NCBI RefSeq assembly: GCF_005116575.1
Contig: NZ_SWCN01000009.1
Coordinates: 140,065 to 204,064 of the forward strand
Length of the DNA: 64,000 nt
From: Desulforhopalus sp. IMCC35007
GTDB lineage: Bacteria; Desulfobacterota; Desulfobulbia; Desulfobulbales; Desulfocapsaceae
Reading direction: 5' to 3'
The position numbers and the translations under genes were made by a program. The notes under the pieces are model-generated. The model was not told where the DNA came from, did not search any database, and saw only the letters and a program-made list of their open reading frames with translations. The number at the start of each line of letters is the position of its first letter. Within the stretch, counting starts at the first letter, position 1. This document shows positions 43,486 to 52,618 of the stretch, piece by piece.

Positions 43486-43716
43486 ATGGAAGAACTGATA
43501 GCCACTATTGCCAAATCTCTGGTAGATAGCCCGGATGATGTTAAAGTTGCACGAAGTGACGAAGACAGCAACGTCACAATTGAGTTGACTGTAGCTCCTG
43601 ATGATCTGGGTAAGGTAATTGGCAAACAGGGACGAACGGCTAGAGCATTGCGATCAATTCTCGCGGCTACGGCTGCCAGAGAAGAAAAAAGATCACGCCT
43701 TGAAATAGTAGAATAG
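43486..43716 (+). CDS. khpA: KH-domain RNA-binding protein KhpA
   Basis: A 76-residue protein (also called YlqC) that is one KH domain with the signature GKVIGKQGRTARALR. It binds RNA, in Gram-positive bacteria together with KhpB/Jag, and is linked to cell division control and ribosome biogenesis. It starts 2 bases after rpsP and is followed by rimM, the usual order. Confidence 0.94.
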   Translation: MEELIATIAKSLVDSPDDVKVARSDEDSNVTIELTVAPDDLGKVIGKQGRTARALRSILAATAAREEKRSRLEIVE

Positions 43717-43731
43717 CAGGTTTCATAGTCG

Positions 43732-44277
43732 ATGGAAATTCAGTATCCCAAAGACAAATACCTGCTTGTTGGTAAGGCGAGCAAACCTCACGGCCTGCGT
43801 GGTGAGGTAAAGGTATACTGTTACTCCGGCCAGCCAGAAAACTTTCTTGCCTACAAAGAGCTTACTCTTTGTGATCCAAAAGGAAATATTACTGGCCCGA
43901 TTGCTGTCTCTAGCACGCGTGTTCAGGGCAAGATGGCTGTGGTGAAACTTGCAACGGTTGTTGACCGTAGCGCAGCCGAAAATATTGAAGGTTTTCTGGT
44001 ACTTCTTCTTAAGGAGGATTTACCTGAGACAAAACCCGGTGAATACTACTGGCATCACTATCTCGGTAAATTACTCGTAGATATGGATGAGAAAATCATA
44101 GGTACTGTCAGCTCCTTATTTAATGGCGGTGCCCAGGATATTCTGGTTGTAGACACTGGTGACGGTGAGGTAATGGTTCCGGTCATAGACAGTTTTATCA
44201 TCAAAGAAACTGAAGAGAGAATTGTTGTTGACCTGCCGCCCGGATTGCTGGAAATCAACGCTGACACCCTTGAGTGA
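43732..44277 (+). CDS. rimM: Ribosome maturation factor RimM
   Basis: A 181-residue RimM protein. The N-terminal RimM domain contains [15 protein letters not shown], and the C-terminal PRC-barrel region has YYWHHYLGK and VPVIDSFI. It binds S19 and helps 30S maturation of the 3' domain of 16S rRNA. It lies 15 bases after khpA. The stop precedes the preferred trmD ATG by 16 bases, and an alternative TTG trmD start would overlap it. Confidence 0.97.
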   Translation: MEIQYPKDKYLLVGKASKPHGLRGEVKVYCYSGQPENFLAYKELTLCDPKGNITGPIAVSSTRVQGKMAVVKLATVVDRSAAENIEGFLVLLLKEDLPETKPGEYYWHHYLGKLLVDMDEKIIGTVSSLFNGGAQDILVVDTGDGEVMVPVIDSFIIKETEERIVVDLPPGLLEINADTLE

Positions 44278-44293
44278 AAACGTTGCAAACCAC

Positions 44294-45061
44294 ATGATTT
44301 TTGACATACTGACTATTTTCCCAGAGCTATTGGATTCTCCCTTACAGGAAGGGATCATCCGGAGGGCTCTGTTACAAAAATTGATTGAAGTCAATATCAT
44401 AAACGTCAGGAGTTTTGCAACCGGGCCTCACTCCATGACCGATGATCGGCCTTTTGGTGGGGGCGAGGGAATGGTCATGAAACCAGAACCTCTCGCGGAA
44501 GCCGTTGATAGTAGAAAAATGAAGGGTGGTAAAAATGCCCGCGTTATTTTTCTAAGCCCTCAAGGCAAAACATATTGCCAGAGCCTTGCACAACAGCTTG
44601 CGGCTGAGGACCATCTCATTATGGTCTGTGGGCGATATGAGGGCGTTGATGAAAGATTTGTCGATCAGTATGTTGATAACGAAATTTCCATCGGGGATTT
44701 TATTTTGACGGGTGGAGAACTTGGTGCAATGGTGATGATAGACTCCATCACCCGTTTGCTCCCTGGTGTGTTGGGCTGCAAAGATTCTGTTGAAAAAGAT
44801 ACATTCAGCAGAAATCTGTTAAAACACGCACAATATACCAGACCACGCTGCTTTAATAAAAGCGAGGTCCCTGAGGTGTTGCTGTCAGGCAACCATGAGC
44901 ACATTGAACAGTACAGGTTTATTGATTCCGTCAAACGAACCCTAAAAAAAAGACCTGAGCTGTTTATAAACGAAACTTTTTCAAACAGCGAGCGCAAGCT
45001 GCTGAAAACAGCAGGCCTGCTGAGCAGTGTTGAAAAAGCGCAACAAACCGGTAAAAATTGA
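44294..45061 (+). CDS. trmD: tRNA (guanine-N1)-methyltransferase
   Basis: A 255-residue SPOUT methyltransferase that forms m1G37 in tRNAs reading CNN codons and prevents frameshifting. It has FDILTIFPE at the N-terminus, the cofactor-binding knot with [11 protein letters not shown] and [12 protein letters not shown], and the C-terminal helical domain. ATG at 44294 gives the normal N-terminus; a TTG at 44270 overlapping the rimM stop is in frame. Neither has a strong ribosome-binding site, suggesting translational coupling to rimM. Confidence 0.97.
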   Translation: MIFDILTIFPELLDSPLQEGIIRRALLQKLIEVNIINVRSFATGPHSMTDDRPFGGGEGMVMKPEPLAEAVDSRKMKGGKNARVIFLSPQGKTYCQSLAQQLAAEDHLIMVCGRYEGVDERFVDQYVDNEISIGDFILTGGELGAMVMIDSITRLLPGVLGCKDSVEKDTFSRNLLKHAQYTRPRCFNKSEVPEVLLSGNHEHIEQYRFIDSVKRTLKKRPELFINETFSNSERKLLKTAGLLSSVEKAQQTGKN

Positions 45062-45627
45062 TGTCCAAAGGTAAGAGGTCTCTACATATTGCCTTGGTCC
45101 ATCACCCGGTGGTCAATAAAAAAAGAGAAATAATCGGTTCTGCTGTGACCAATCTTGATATCCACGATATCGCCCGAACAGCCAGAACCTATGGGGTTGG
45201 AAGTTATTTTATATCTACCCCATATGAGGATCAGCATGCGCTCGTAAATGAACTTTTAGAGCACTGGCAAAGCGGGTATGGAGCAACATATAATCCGGCT
45301 CGCAAAGAAGCCCTGGCAAGAGTTCGACCGGTTTTTTCAGTTGATGAGGCGGTCAGTTCTCTTACAAAAGAATATGGCCGGGCACCTCATCTGGTGACGA
45401 CAAGTGCTCTGGAACAGGGGAACACCATAGGCTACGCTGAACTGAGAAAAAAAATTAATGAAAAAGAACCGGTTTTATTATTATTTGGAACCGCACATGG
45501 GCTTGCCCAGGAAATTTTAGAGCAGTGTGAATATAGTCTGCCCCCTATTAAAGGTGGTACAGACTACAACCATCTTTCTGTACGATCTGCAGCATCAATT
45601 ATTATTGATAGATTGCTCGGATCATGA
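45061..45627 (+). CDS. SPOUT-family RNA methyltransferase (PF09936 type)
   Basis: A 188-residue protein of the SAM-dependent RNA methyltransferase family found between trmD and rplS in several deep-branching and delta-type bacteria. The knotted C-terminal region shows LLFGTAHGLAQEIL and LSVRSAASIIIDRL, as in SPOUT enzymes. Its ATG overlaps the trmD stop by one base, so it is translationally coupled. The RNA target is not known to me; tRNA or rRNA is likely, given the neighbours. Confidence 0.85.
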   Translation: MSKGKRSLHIALVHHPVVNKKREIIGSAVTNLDIHDIARTARTYGVGSYFISTPYEDQHALVNELLEHWQSGYGATYNPARKEALARVRPVFSVDEAVSSLTKEYGRAPHLVTTSALEQGNTIGYAELRKKINEKEPVLLLFGTAHGLAQEILEQCEYSLPPIKGGTDYNHLSVRSAASIIIDRLLGS

Positions 45628-45699
45628 GATGATGACAAAGAAACTATTTAACCGTTGGATAAGCTTTATCCACTGACACTTCAACCAATAGAAGACGTT

Positions 45700-46053
45700 A
45701 TGAGCACAATAATCGACAGAATAAATCAAGAGCAGTTGCGTATGGATCACCCTGAATTTCGTCCTGGTGACACTGTAAAGGTACATATCCGTATCATTGA
45801 GGGTGGAAAGGAACGTGTGCAGATTTTCCAGGGAATTGTTATCAAGCGAAAGCGTGGTACCATGGATGCGAGCTACACCGTAAGAAAAATCTCCCACGGT
45901 GTTGGGGTTGAAAAAACTTTTGCTTTACACAACCCTCGTATAGAGAAAATTGAGGTTATAACCCGTGGTCGTGTTCGTCGTTCACGTTTGTACTACCTCC
46001 GCAATCTTACCGGCAAAGCTGCACGTATCCGCGAACGCGGACTACCTCGCTAG
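45700..46053 (+). CDS. rplS: 50S ribosomal protein L19
   Basis: A 117-residue L19 protein with the [16 protein letters not shown] and [17 protein letters not shown] segments. It sits at the 30S-50S interface. The ATG at 45700 gives the usual length; the frame is open to a TTG at 45655, but that extension is not family-like. An intrinsic terminator follows, so the ffh-to-rplS block ends here. Confidence 0.97.
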   Translation: MSTIIDRINQEQLRMDHPEFRPGDTVKVHIRIIEGGKERVQIFQGIVIKRKRGTMDASYTVRKISHGVGVEKTFALHNPRIEKIEVITRGRVRRSRLYYLRNLTGKAARIRERGLPR

Positions 46054-46068
46054 ATTGCAAACAAGATT

Positions 46069-46110
46069 ACAGTCACTGTCGTTATTTATTTAATTACAGT
46101 GACTGTTTTT
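46069..46110 (+). terminator. Terminator after rplS
   Basis: ACAGTCACTGT (46069-46079) pairs perfectly with ACAGTGACTGT (46096-46106), and the stem runs into TTTTT. The loop is 16 bases and AT-rich. Confidence 0.85.
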
Positions 46111-46136
46111 ACCAGGACCATTGGCCTGGTTTCAAT

Positions 46137-46775
46137 ATGATACAATTATTGTCTGACACCTCAATCGGTGAAGATAATTTCATATTTGAAAAAACACTGC
46201 GCAAACACGGATACCTGAGTATCGCCGGTTGTGACGAAGTTGGGCGAGGCCCCCTTGCCGGGCCTGTTGTTGCCGCTGCGGTGATATTACCAGATTGTGC
46301 AGACCCTTCTCTCTACCTTGACTCCAAAGTTCTTTCCCACAGCAAAAGAGAGTATCTTGCTCAGCTTCTTTTCGATCAGGGTGCACAAATTGGTGTTGGA
46401 TTCGTTTCTGAATCTGAAATCGATCGTATAAATATTCTCCAGGCATCTCTTCTTGCAATGAAAATTGCAACAGAAAACCTTCCCGGTACTCCTGCTGATT
46501 TCCTTCTCGTTGACGGTAAATTTAAAGCGCCTGTTTGCATAGATCAGCAAACAATGATCAAAGGGGAAGCCAAAAGCGCCTCCATTGCCGCTGCCAGTAT
46601 CATCGCCAAGGTTCGACGCGATCAATATATGATTTGCATGCATGAAAAATATCCCCAATATAATTTCGCCAACAACAAAGGGTACCCCACCAAAGAGCAC
46701 CGAGCGGCACTCCAACAGCTCGGCCCCTGCCCAATCCATCGACGCAGCTTTAACGGGGTTGTAGATCATGCTTAA
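46137..46775 (+). CDS. rnhB: Ribonuclease HII
   Basis: A 212-residue RNase HII, which removes ribonucleotides from DNA and RNA from RNA-DNA hybrids. The catalytic acidic residues are in GCDEVGRGPLAGPV near residue 32, then LVDGK, and the C-terminal GYPTKEHRAAL is typical. It overlaps yraN by 8 bases. The rnhB-yraN order is common. Confidence 0.96.
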   Translation: MIQLLSDTSIGEDNFIFEKTLRKHGYLSIAGCDEVGRGPLAGPVVAAAVILPDCADPSLYLDSKVLSHSKREYLAQLLFDQGAQIGVGFVSESEIDRINILQASLLAMKIATENLPGTPADFLLVDGKFKAPVCIDQQTMIKGEAKSASIAAASIIAKVRRDQYMICMHEKYPQYNFANNKGYPTKEHRAALQQLGPCPIHRRSFNGVVDHA

Positions 46776-47145
46776 TATGCGCCAGTTACTTGGGCAAAAC
46801 GGAGAAGCTGATGCATCTTCTTATCTTAGGAAAAAAGGTTATAAAATAATCACTACAAACTACCGATGTAAATACGGCGAAATTGACATCATTGCAAAAA
46901 ATGATGAAGTTCTTGTTTTTATAGAAGTCAAGACCAGAGCAAGCAAAAAATTTGGTAGTCCGGCCGCCGCTGTTGATTTAAGGAAACAGATTCAGATTTC
47001 AAAAGCAGCCCATCACTATCTCTCTGAACTTGGCAATGAGGAAGTCGACGCACGTTTTGACGTCGTGTCGGTTCTCGCCGAAAAAGATAAGAAATACAAA
47101 ATCGAACATATTATCGATGCATTTGAATTCTGCCTCTTTAAATAG
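46768..47145 (+). CDS. yraN: YraN/UPF0102 nuclease-like protein
   Basis: A 125-residue protein of the UPF0102 family with a restriction-endonuclease-like core: GQNGEADASSYL, then YGEIDIIAKNDEVLVFIEVKTR, where the D...ExK residues are the catalytic type. The function in cells is unknown, though a DNA-processing role is likely. It overlaps the rnhB stop by 8 bases. An in-frame ATG three codons in (46777) is a second possible start. Confidence 0.92.
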   Translation: MLNMRQLLGQNGEADASSYLRKKGYKIITTNYRCKYGEIDIIAKNDEVLVFIEVKTRASKKFGSPAAAVDLRKQIQISKAAHHYLSELGNEEVDARFDVVSVLAEKDKKYKIEHIIDAFEFCLFK

Positions 47146-47263
47146 TGACACTAAGTGACATATACATATCAAATGAACAGTGTGGGCTCGTTACGAATAT
47201 ACTCATTTCGTTTAACACCCCTCCACACATTGCATTAAATAAATTTAGAGGTACAGTATTAGC

Positions 47264-48289
47264 ATGAGTATGATTGGTATAACAATGGGCTGCCCGGCCA
47301 GTATTGGACCGGAAATAATATTGCATTTTTTCTCTGATTCTCCTTTTGATGCAGATGTGCTACCCGTTGTTTTAGGCGATATCACCGTTCTTGAAAAATG
47401 CGCAAGGGACCTCGGTCACAAAGATTTAAAAATTGTGCCCTGGAATGTCGGCCAGGATCGTCCTCTGCTCAAAAAAAATACAGTACCGGTCTTACCTCTT
47501 TCCAGCCTTTCTGAATCAGATATTATCTGGGGCAAGCCTAATGTTGCAACGGGGAAGGCAATGGCCGAATACATCACAGAAGGAGTAAAGCTGGCCCAAG
47601 CTGGAGTCCTTGATGGAATCACCACCTGCCCTATCTCCAAATATGCACTCAACCAGGCAGGATATGCCTATCCCGGCCACACCGAGATGCTGGCCAAACT
47701 AACAAATACCAAAAATTATGCGATGATGATGGCTGGAGACCGACTCCGGGTCACCCTTGTTACAATCCATTGCCCGCTCGCCAATGTTGCAGGGACTCTC
47801 ACCCGACAATCCATAGTTCAGCTGATTGAAACTACCCACCAGGCACTGACTGTTGATTTTGGTATTTCCGTACCAAAAATAGCCGTAGCCGCCCTCAATC
47901 CCCATGGTGGTGAAAATTTGCTTTTTGGCAGAGAAGAAAAAGATATCATCTGTCCGGCAATTGTTGAGGCCTCAGCAATGGGTTTTGATATCCATGGTCC
48001 CTTCCCACCTGATACTGTTTTTTATAAAGCGTCTCAGGGGGATTACGATGCCGTCGTCTGCATGTATCATGACCAGGGTCTCATTCCCTTTAAGCTGTTA
48101 CACTTTGAAGATGGTGTAAATGTTACCCTTGGCCTTCCCATAGTTCGGACTTCGGTTGATCACGGAACGGCTTATGACATCGCTGGCCGTGGAATCGCAA
48201 GTTCTTCAAGTCTGAGCGCTGCAGTTACCCTTGCGGGCAGCATAGCCAAAAACAGAAAAGTAAACGCTACAACTCAAAGGAAGAGCTGA
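47264..48289 (+). CDS. pdxA: 4-hydroxythreonine-4-phosphate dehydrogenase
   Basis: A 341-residue PdxA enzyme of pyridoxal-phosphate synthesis (DXP-dependent route), which oxidises 4-phosphohydroxy-L-threonine. It begins IGITMGCPASIGPEI, and shows metal histidines in AYPGHTEMLA, LNPHGGE and CMYHDQGLIPFK, and the final RTSVDHGTAYDIAG motif. It is 120 bases downstream of yraN and overlaps tmk by one base. Confidence 0.95.
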   Translation: MSMIGITMGCPASIGPEIILHFFSDSPFDADVLPVVLGDITVLEKCARDLGHKDLKIVPWNVGQDRPLLKKNTVPVLPLSSLSESDIIWGKPNVATGKAMAEYITEGVKLAQAGVLDGITTCPISKYALNQAGYAYPGHTEMLAKLTNTKNYAMMMAGDRLRVTLVTIHCPLANVAGTLTRQSIVQLIETTHQALTVDFGISVPKIAVAALNPHGGENLLFGREEKDIICPAIVEASAMGFDIHGPFPPDTVFYKASQGDYDAVVCMYHDQGLIPFKLLHFEDGVNVTLGLPIVRTSVDHGTAYDIAGRGIASSSSLSAAVTLAGSIAKNRKVNATTQRKS

Positions 48290-48912
48290 TGAGAAACAGC
48301 CGGGGTATACTTATCGTATTTGAAGGCACCGATGGAACAGGTAAGTCTACCCAACTCGCCCTTCTTGCTGACTATCTGCAAAGTAGAAATTATCCGGTGG
48401 TAACCACGAGGGAGCCTACCACCGGCCCGTACGGACAAAAAATTCGCGACCTCTATGTAAAAAGAGACACATGTAGCCCAAGCGAAGAACTCGAACTTTT
48501 TCTCGCTGACCGCAAAGAGCACGTCGATACCCTGATCAACCCGTCACTTGCAGAAGGGAAGATCGTTCTCTGTGACCGCTACTTCCTCTCCACGGTTGCA
48601 TATCAGGGAGCGCTCGGATTTGATGTTGAAGAATTGCTATCACGTAACAGCTTTGCGACTCCACCTGATATAGCCCTTCTTTTTTACATTCCACTTGAGA
48701 CCGCATTGCAACGTATAACCGTTGGACGGGGAGACATGTTAAATGACTTTGAAAAAAGTGAAAACCTCTCTAAAGTAGCAGCCATTTTTGACTCCCTCTC
48801 TGAAAATTATATCAAAAGAATTAATGCCGAGGGATCAATTCAGCAGGTTCATTTAACTGTGTTATCGCTTGTCCTTCCACTTATTCCAGACTCTCTGAAG
48901 CTGCAGGCATAA
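48289..48912 (+). CDS. tmk: Thymidylate kinase
   Basis: A 207-residue dTMP kinase with the P-loop FEGTDGTGKST, TTREPTTGP and LCDRYFLSTVAYQG motifs. It makes dTDP for DNA synthesis. ATG at 48289 overlaps the pdxA stop (TGATG). It is followed 3 bases after its stop by the TPR lipoprotein gene, so the three genes are probably one transcript. Confidence 0.96.
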   Translation: MRNSRGILIVFEGTDGTGKSTQLALLADYLQSRNYPVVTTREPTTGPYGQKIRDLYVKRDTCSPSEELELFLADRKEHVDTLINPSLAEGKIVLCDRYFLSTVAYQGALGFDVEELLSRNSFATPPDIALLFYIPLETALQRITVGRGDMLNDFEKSENLSKVAAIFDSLSENYIKRINAEGSIQQVHLTVLSLVLPLIPDSLKLQA

Positions 48913-48915
48913 ATT

Positions 48916-50604
48916 ATGGCGCCGTATCGGATATTCATCTTCATTTTTTTGTTGCTCACAAGCTGCAGCAGTAAACCAACAGCTATTTCTCTACCGGAAC
49001 CAGAGGAACAAACAGATTTTTCATGTTCCTCCTTTTATTTCCTCTGGGGTACTCATGCCGAATTTTCCGAACGTTATCCTGAAGCCCTGGAAGCCTATGA
49101 AAAGGCCCTTATTTGCGACCCCGGCGCCAGTTATATAAAAGAAAAAATTCCCATTCTTATGCTGAAAATGGGCGATTACGAGACTGCGGCTACCTGGCTC
49201 ACCCAAGCGATAGAAGAAGAGCCAAACAATACAACATATCTTCTTTTCCTCGCCAACATATACGTACAGCAGGAAAAGATTGAAGAAGCCGTTGTGCTCT
49301 ACGAACAGATCCTCGCCATTCAACCCGACAATGAACCTGTCAACACCCGTCTTGGAATTTTATACACTCACCTTGGTCAATACGACACAGCAGAACAGAT
49401 TTTCCGTCAGCTTCTTGAACAAAACCCGGAATCATATTTCACTATTCTTTCCCTTGCGCGGCTGCTCAATCAAAAAAACGAATATAATGAGGCTGCGGAG
49501 CTGTATGAAAAGGCTCTTACCCTGAACTGGTCCAAAGAACTCGCCTTTGAAATAGGTTACCTTTACAGCAGCCGGGATGAATTTGAAAAAGCCTTACGCA
49601 TTTACACGACGATCACAGACAACGACAAATTTGACGAAAGGGCTCTGCTCAGCCGCATCCAGACCCTTCTGGATCTGAACAGACTTGAGGAGGCAAACAC
49701 CTCTTTAGAAAATATCCGTCAGTTCAGTGAAAATCCTGACCATATCGATCTCATTATCAGCAAGGTATATCTCCAGCAAGACAGAATAGCAGAAGCCAAA
49801 GAAATACTCGAACGCCTGGCAAAATTACCGGATTCCTCCGAAGCCAGCTATATGCTCGCCCTTCTCGCTTACCGCGAACAAAAGTATACAAAAAGCCTTG
49901 AATATGCTGATAATATTACAGCCGACAGCGATAATTTCGAAGAAGCTGTCTACCTCAAGGTCAAGGTGTTGCAAAAACTGAATAAGCAAAATGAGGCATT
50001 TACACTGCTAGAGACCAATCTCTTGAGTGAAACAACCAGTAGCCCGCTTTTTTTCGCCTTGCTCTCTACTTTATACCAGGATAAGAAAAATAATGAGCAG
50101 GCGCTGACTACTCTACGTAACGGTATTGTGGCTTATCCAGAAAATCATCAGCTTCATTTTGAACTTGGCCTGCTCCTTGAAAAGAACAACAGAACAGATG
50201 ATGCTATCGTCGAAATGGAAAAAGTGCTCGAACTCGAGCCCGATCACGCCGACGCACTTAACTTCATTGGCTATAGCTGGGCCGAGAAGAATACTCGTCT
50301 GGAGGAGGCTCTCAGTTATATCCTCAGGGCTATTGCACTCAAACCGGACAACGGCTTTATCATTGACAGCCTCGGTTGGGTCTACTTCCGGATGAACAGA
50401 TTCGAAGAAGCCGCACAGGCCCTGGAGCAGGCGGTCAGCCTGGTACCAAATGATCCACATATCTTTGATCACCTCGGGGATACCTATAAGGCCCTCGGGC
50501 TGAGAGAAAATGCACTCCGTGCCTATGAAAAAGCTTACGAATTATTCGAGAATAAAGAAGAGAAATCCTTCATAAAAGACAAGATCAATGCGCTGGGAAA
50601 ATAA
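48916..50604 (+). CDS. TPR-repeat lipoprotein
   Basis: A 562-residue protein with a lipoprotein signal (FLLLTSCSS; lipidated Cys at about residue 17) and about 13 tetratricopeptide repeats over residues 35-550, with typical A..LYE..L...P patterns and a final NFIGYSWAE/DSLGWVYFRM pair. It is a protein-interaction scaffold anchored in the outer or inner membrane. It overlaps the next lipoprotein gene by 17 bases, and the two may act together in envelope assembly. No specific partner can be named. Confidence 0.87.
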   Translation: MAPYRIFIFIFLLLTSCSSKPTAISLPEPEEQTDFSCSSFYFLWGTHAEFSERYPEALEAYEKALICDPGASYIKEKIPILMLKMGDYETAATWLTQAIEEEPNNTTYLLFLANIYVQQEKIEEAVVLYEQILAIQPDNEPVNTRLGILYTHLGQYDTAEQIFRQLLEQNPESYFTILSLARLLNQKNEYNEAAELYEKALTLNWSKELAFEIGYLYSSRDEFEKALRIYTTITDNDKFDERALLSRIQTLLDLNRLEEANTSLENIRQFSENPDHIDLIISKVYLQQDRIAEAKEILERLAKLPDSSEASYMLALLAYREQKYTKSLEYADNITADSDNFEEAVYLKVKVLQKLNKQNEAFTLLETNLLSETTSSPLFFALLSTLYQDKKNNEQALTTLRNGIVAYPENHQLHFELGLLLEKNNRTDDAIVEMEKVLELEPDHADALNFIGYSWAEKNTRLEEALSYILRAIALKPDNGFIIDSLGWVYFRMNRFEEAAQALEQAVSLVPNDPHIFDHLGDTYKALGLRENALRAYEKAYELFENKEEKSFIKDKINALGK

Positions 50605-51409
50605 TTTTTGCACCAGAAATAACACTATTGCTGCACTGTTTCTACTTCTGATTCTTTCATGTTCTGGCTGTGCCCAGAAACCATGGGGAATATCGCTTGA
50701 AGAAAAAGAATATGACAGCGCTCTTCGGCTCGCCAATGAGATGGCCGACAACAATAGCCAATGTTTGAGAAGTATCCACACTGACCTTACAGTGGAATAT
50801 GTAACGCCCCTTGAAAAAAGATCATTTTCCGGATATTTACTCTATTCACCTCCGGCCAGTTATAAATTCGTGATCAGTAACCCCCTCGGCCAACCCCTTT
50901 TTATTATTGCTGGCAACCAAAATAAATACCAGGTGATTAATACTCTGGAGACAAAATATATTGCAGGGGGGATGACCTCTTTTGCACTTCGGAACCAGTT
51001 GCCCATTCATTTTTTAAAGGGCCGCTGGGATGACTGGCTGACGGGGAAAAATACCATTTCTACAGAGTATATTACAGATATTAGCCTTGATCGACAATCC
51101 CGTGGTATCTGGTTCACCTTCGAGGACAACACAGGCGCAAAAAACATCTCTCATCTCCTTGTTGATCCTGAAAAAAAAGTCATTCTCGAACACGTACTGG
51201 ATACGCGAAACAAAAAATCCCTGGCGACGATTGACTACAGCGACTACCTGCAAGACCAGTCCTGCCTTCAACCCCAGAATATTTATATTTCAGGTCTTGA
51301 CTACGGCACAACTATCAGATTTCAACTGGCTGACACAGAGCTGGTTGCTGAAATAAAAACATACTCCCTGAATCCACCCCAAGGTTATCTCAGGCAGATC
51401 AGGCCTTAG
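50588..51409 (+). CDS. LolB-like outer-membrane lipoprotein
   Basis: A 273-residue lipoprotein. The hydrophobic signal ends in LSCSGC, with the lipidated cysteine near residue 28. The mature part is beta-rich (strands around SGYLLYSPPASYKFVIS and FIIAGNQNKYQVIN), resembling the LolB/LolA fold that receives lipoproteins, or the DUF4292-type relatives. I propose a LolB-like role because of the fold, the size and the lipid anchor; similarity to classical LolB is weak. It overlaps the TPR lipoprotein gene. Confidence 0.6.
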   Translation: MRWENNFCTRNNTIAALFLLLILSCSGCAQKPWGISLEEKEYDSALRLANEMADNNSQCLRSIHTDLTVEYVTPLEKRSFSGYLLYSPPASYKFVISNPLGQPLFIIAGNQNKYQVINTLETKYIAGGMTSFALRNQLPIHFLKGRWDDWLTGKNTISTEYITDISLDRQSRGIWFTFEDNTGAKNISHLLVDPEKKVILEHVLDTRNKKSLATIDYSDYLQDQSCLQPQNIYISGLDYGTTIRFQLADTELVAEIKTYSLNPPQGYLRQIRP

Positions 51410-51435
51410 TCTCGATAAAAACAGCTGATTACAGA

Positions 51436-52428
51436 TTATTGTGCGTCTTTTTCCGAGGGCAGCTCGTTGACAATCAAAACAAAAAGATTGTCATTTTTAA
51501 AAAACACCTGTTGTAGATCATAGTCCCGATCAGGCGAGAGGTCCAGGACCACCCGAACCATATCCTTATCCGCGTGATATGCAGTCCTGACGCTTTCCAC
51601 ATATTTACCACCAGCATCAATCTGCTTTTGCACATCACTGCTCAATTTCATACTCGGAAAATCACACAGGACACGCGGGTTATTTTTTTCGATTGCCGAA
51701 ACGGTTGGTGGGAAAAAATCGTTGAGGTGAAAAAGAACCATCTCCCCACGATTCGATGAGTCATCAAAAGAGACCTCAAGCAGTTGCGGCATGCCGGGAG
51801 ATATCTCTTGCACTGCAGGGGATGGGTTATCTTCAGAGACAACAGGGGGAGCATCCTTTACTTCTTCTGTTGCAGCGACAGCCGGTGCTATCGTGTTTGT
51901 ATCGACGCCAGGGCTGATCACAGTTTTTTCATCTTTGACTGGCAAAACATCATTTGAAACAGGTGCTTTCTCTGTTTCTTGTGGAATATTCACTGTTTTT
52001 TCGGCAATTGCACCTCTCGTCAGTACCACCTCAAGAAGGTTCTCGCTTTCTGTAAAACTGTGTTTATAGTCGACAGCGTAGTTTTTTGACAGATCGATCA
52101 CTATACGTGCTTTACTTTTGGGTTCTTTGTGTAAACCGATACGAATATTTTCAGCCAGTTCGCCTTCGGGAAGTGGTATAAGATTCTTTTTGCGGTATAT
52201 AGATTCCGGGAAATCGATGACCAGCCGTGGTCGCTCCCCTTTAATGGCAAACATGGTAACAGGAACGGGCGCACCGAGCTTAAAACTGATTGTTTCCTGA
52301 TCAGCAGATATCTTAGCGTGGTTGATTGAGACTATCTCCACAGGGTTTGTCTTTTCTGCCAGCAAGATTGATGGTGAAAACAAACAAAAGCCGATAATTG
52401 TTACTGCTAACACTATCCCCAATTTCAT
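51436..52428 (-). CDS. Exported AMIN-domain protein
   Basis: A 330-residue protein with a signal peptide (residues 1-24, ending LLAEK) and two AMIN domains, at about 35-135 and 225-325, separated by a Pro/Val/Thr-rich linker. Both show the pattern R(L/V)(V/I)IDFP or RVVLDLS. AMIN domains bind peptidoglycan and place amidases or secretin-type proteins in the envelope. The C-terminal catalytic amidase domain is missing. It converges with the LolB-like lipoprotein gene 26 bases away. Confidence 0.85.
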   Translation of the reverse strand: MKLGIVLAVTIIGFCLFSPSILLAEKTNPVEIVSINHAKISADQETISFKLGAPVPVTMFAIKGERPRLVIDFPESIYRKKNLIPLPEGELAENIRIGLHKEPKSKARIVIDLSKNYAVDYKHSFTESENLLEVVLTRGAIAEKTVNIPQETEKAPVSNDVLPVKDEKTVISPGVDTNTIAPAVAATEEVKDAPPVVSEDNPSPAVQEISPGMPQLLEVSFDDSSNRGEMVLFHLNDFFPPTVSAIEKNNPRVLCDFPSMKLSSDVQKQIDAGGKYVESVRTAYHADKDMVRVVLDLSPDRDYDLQQVFFKNDNLFVLIVNELPSEKDAQ

Positions 52429-52618
52429 CTGACAAATCCTTTTTTTTTATTATAACGTATGCTTATGTGAAGAATTATGTTCAACGTAATTGATTACCTC
52501 ATCCTGACTTGAAAAGTCAACCAAATTTCAGTAAATGGAAGGGCTGGCTTTTAACAATTTCCTCTGGAACTTCAGGCCTTACGCCTCCTTGTTCAGATAA
52601 CTCTCCAACGGTACCCCG

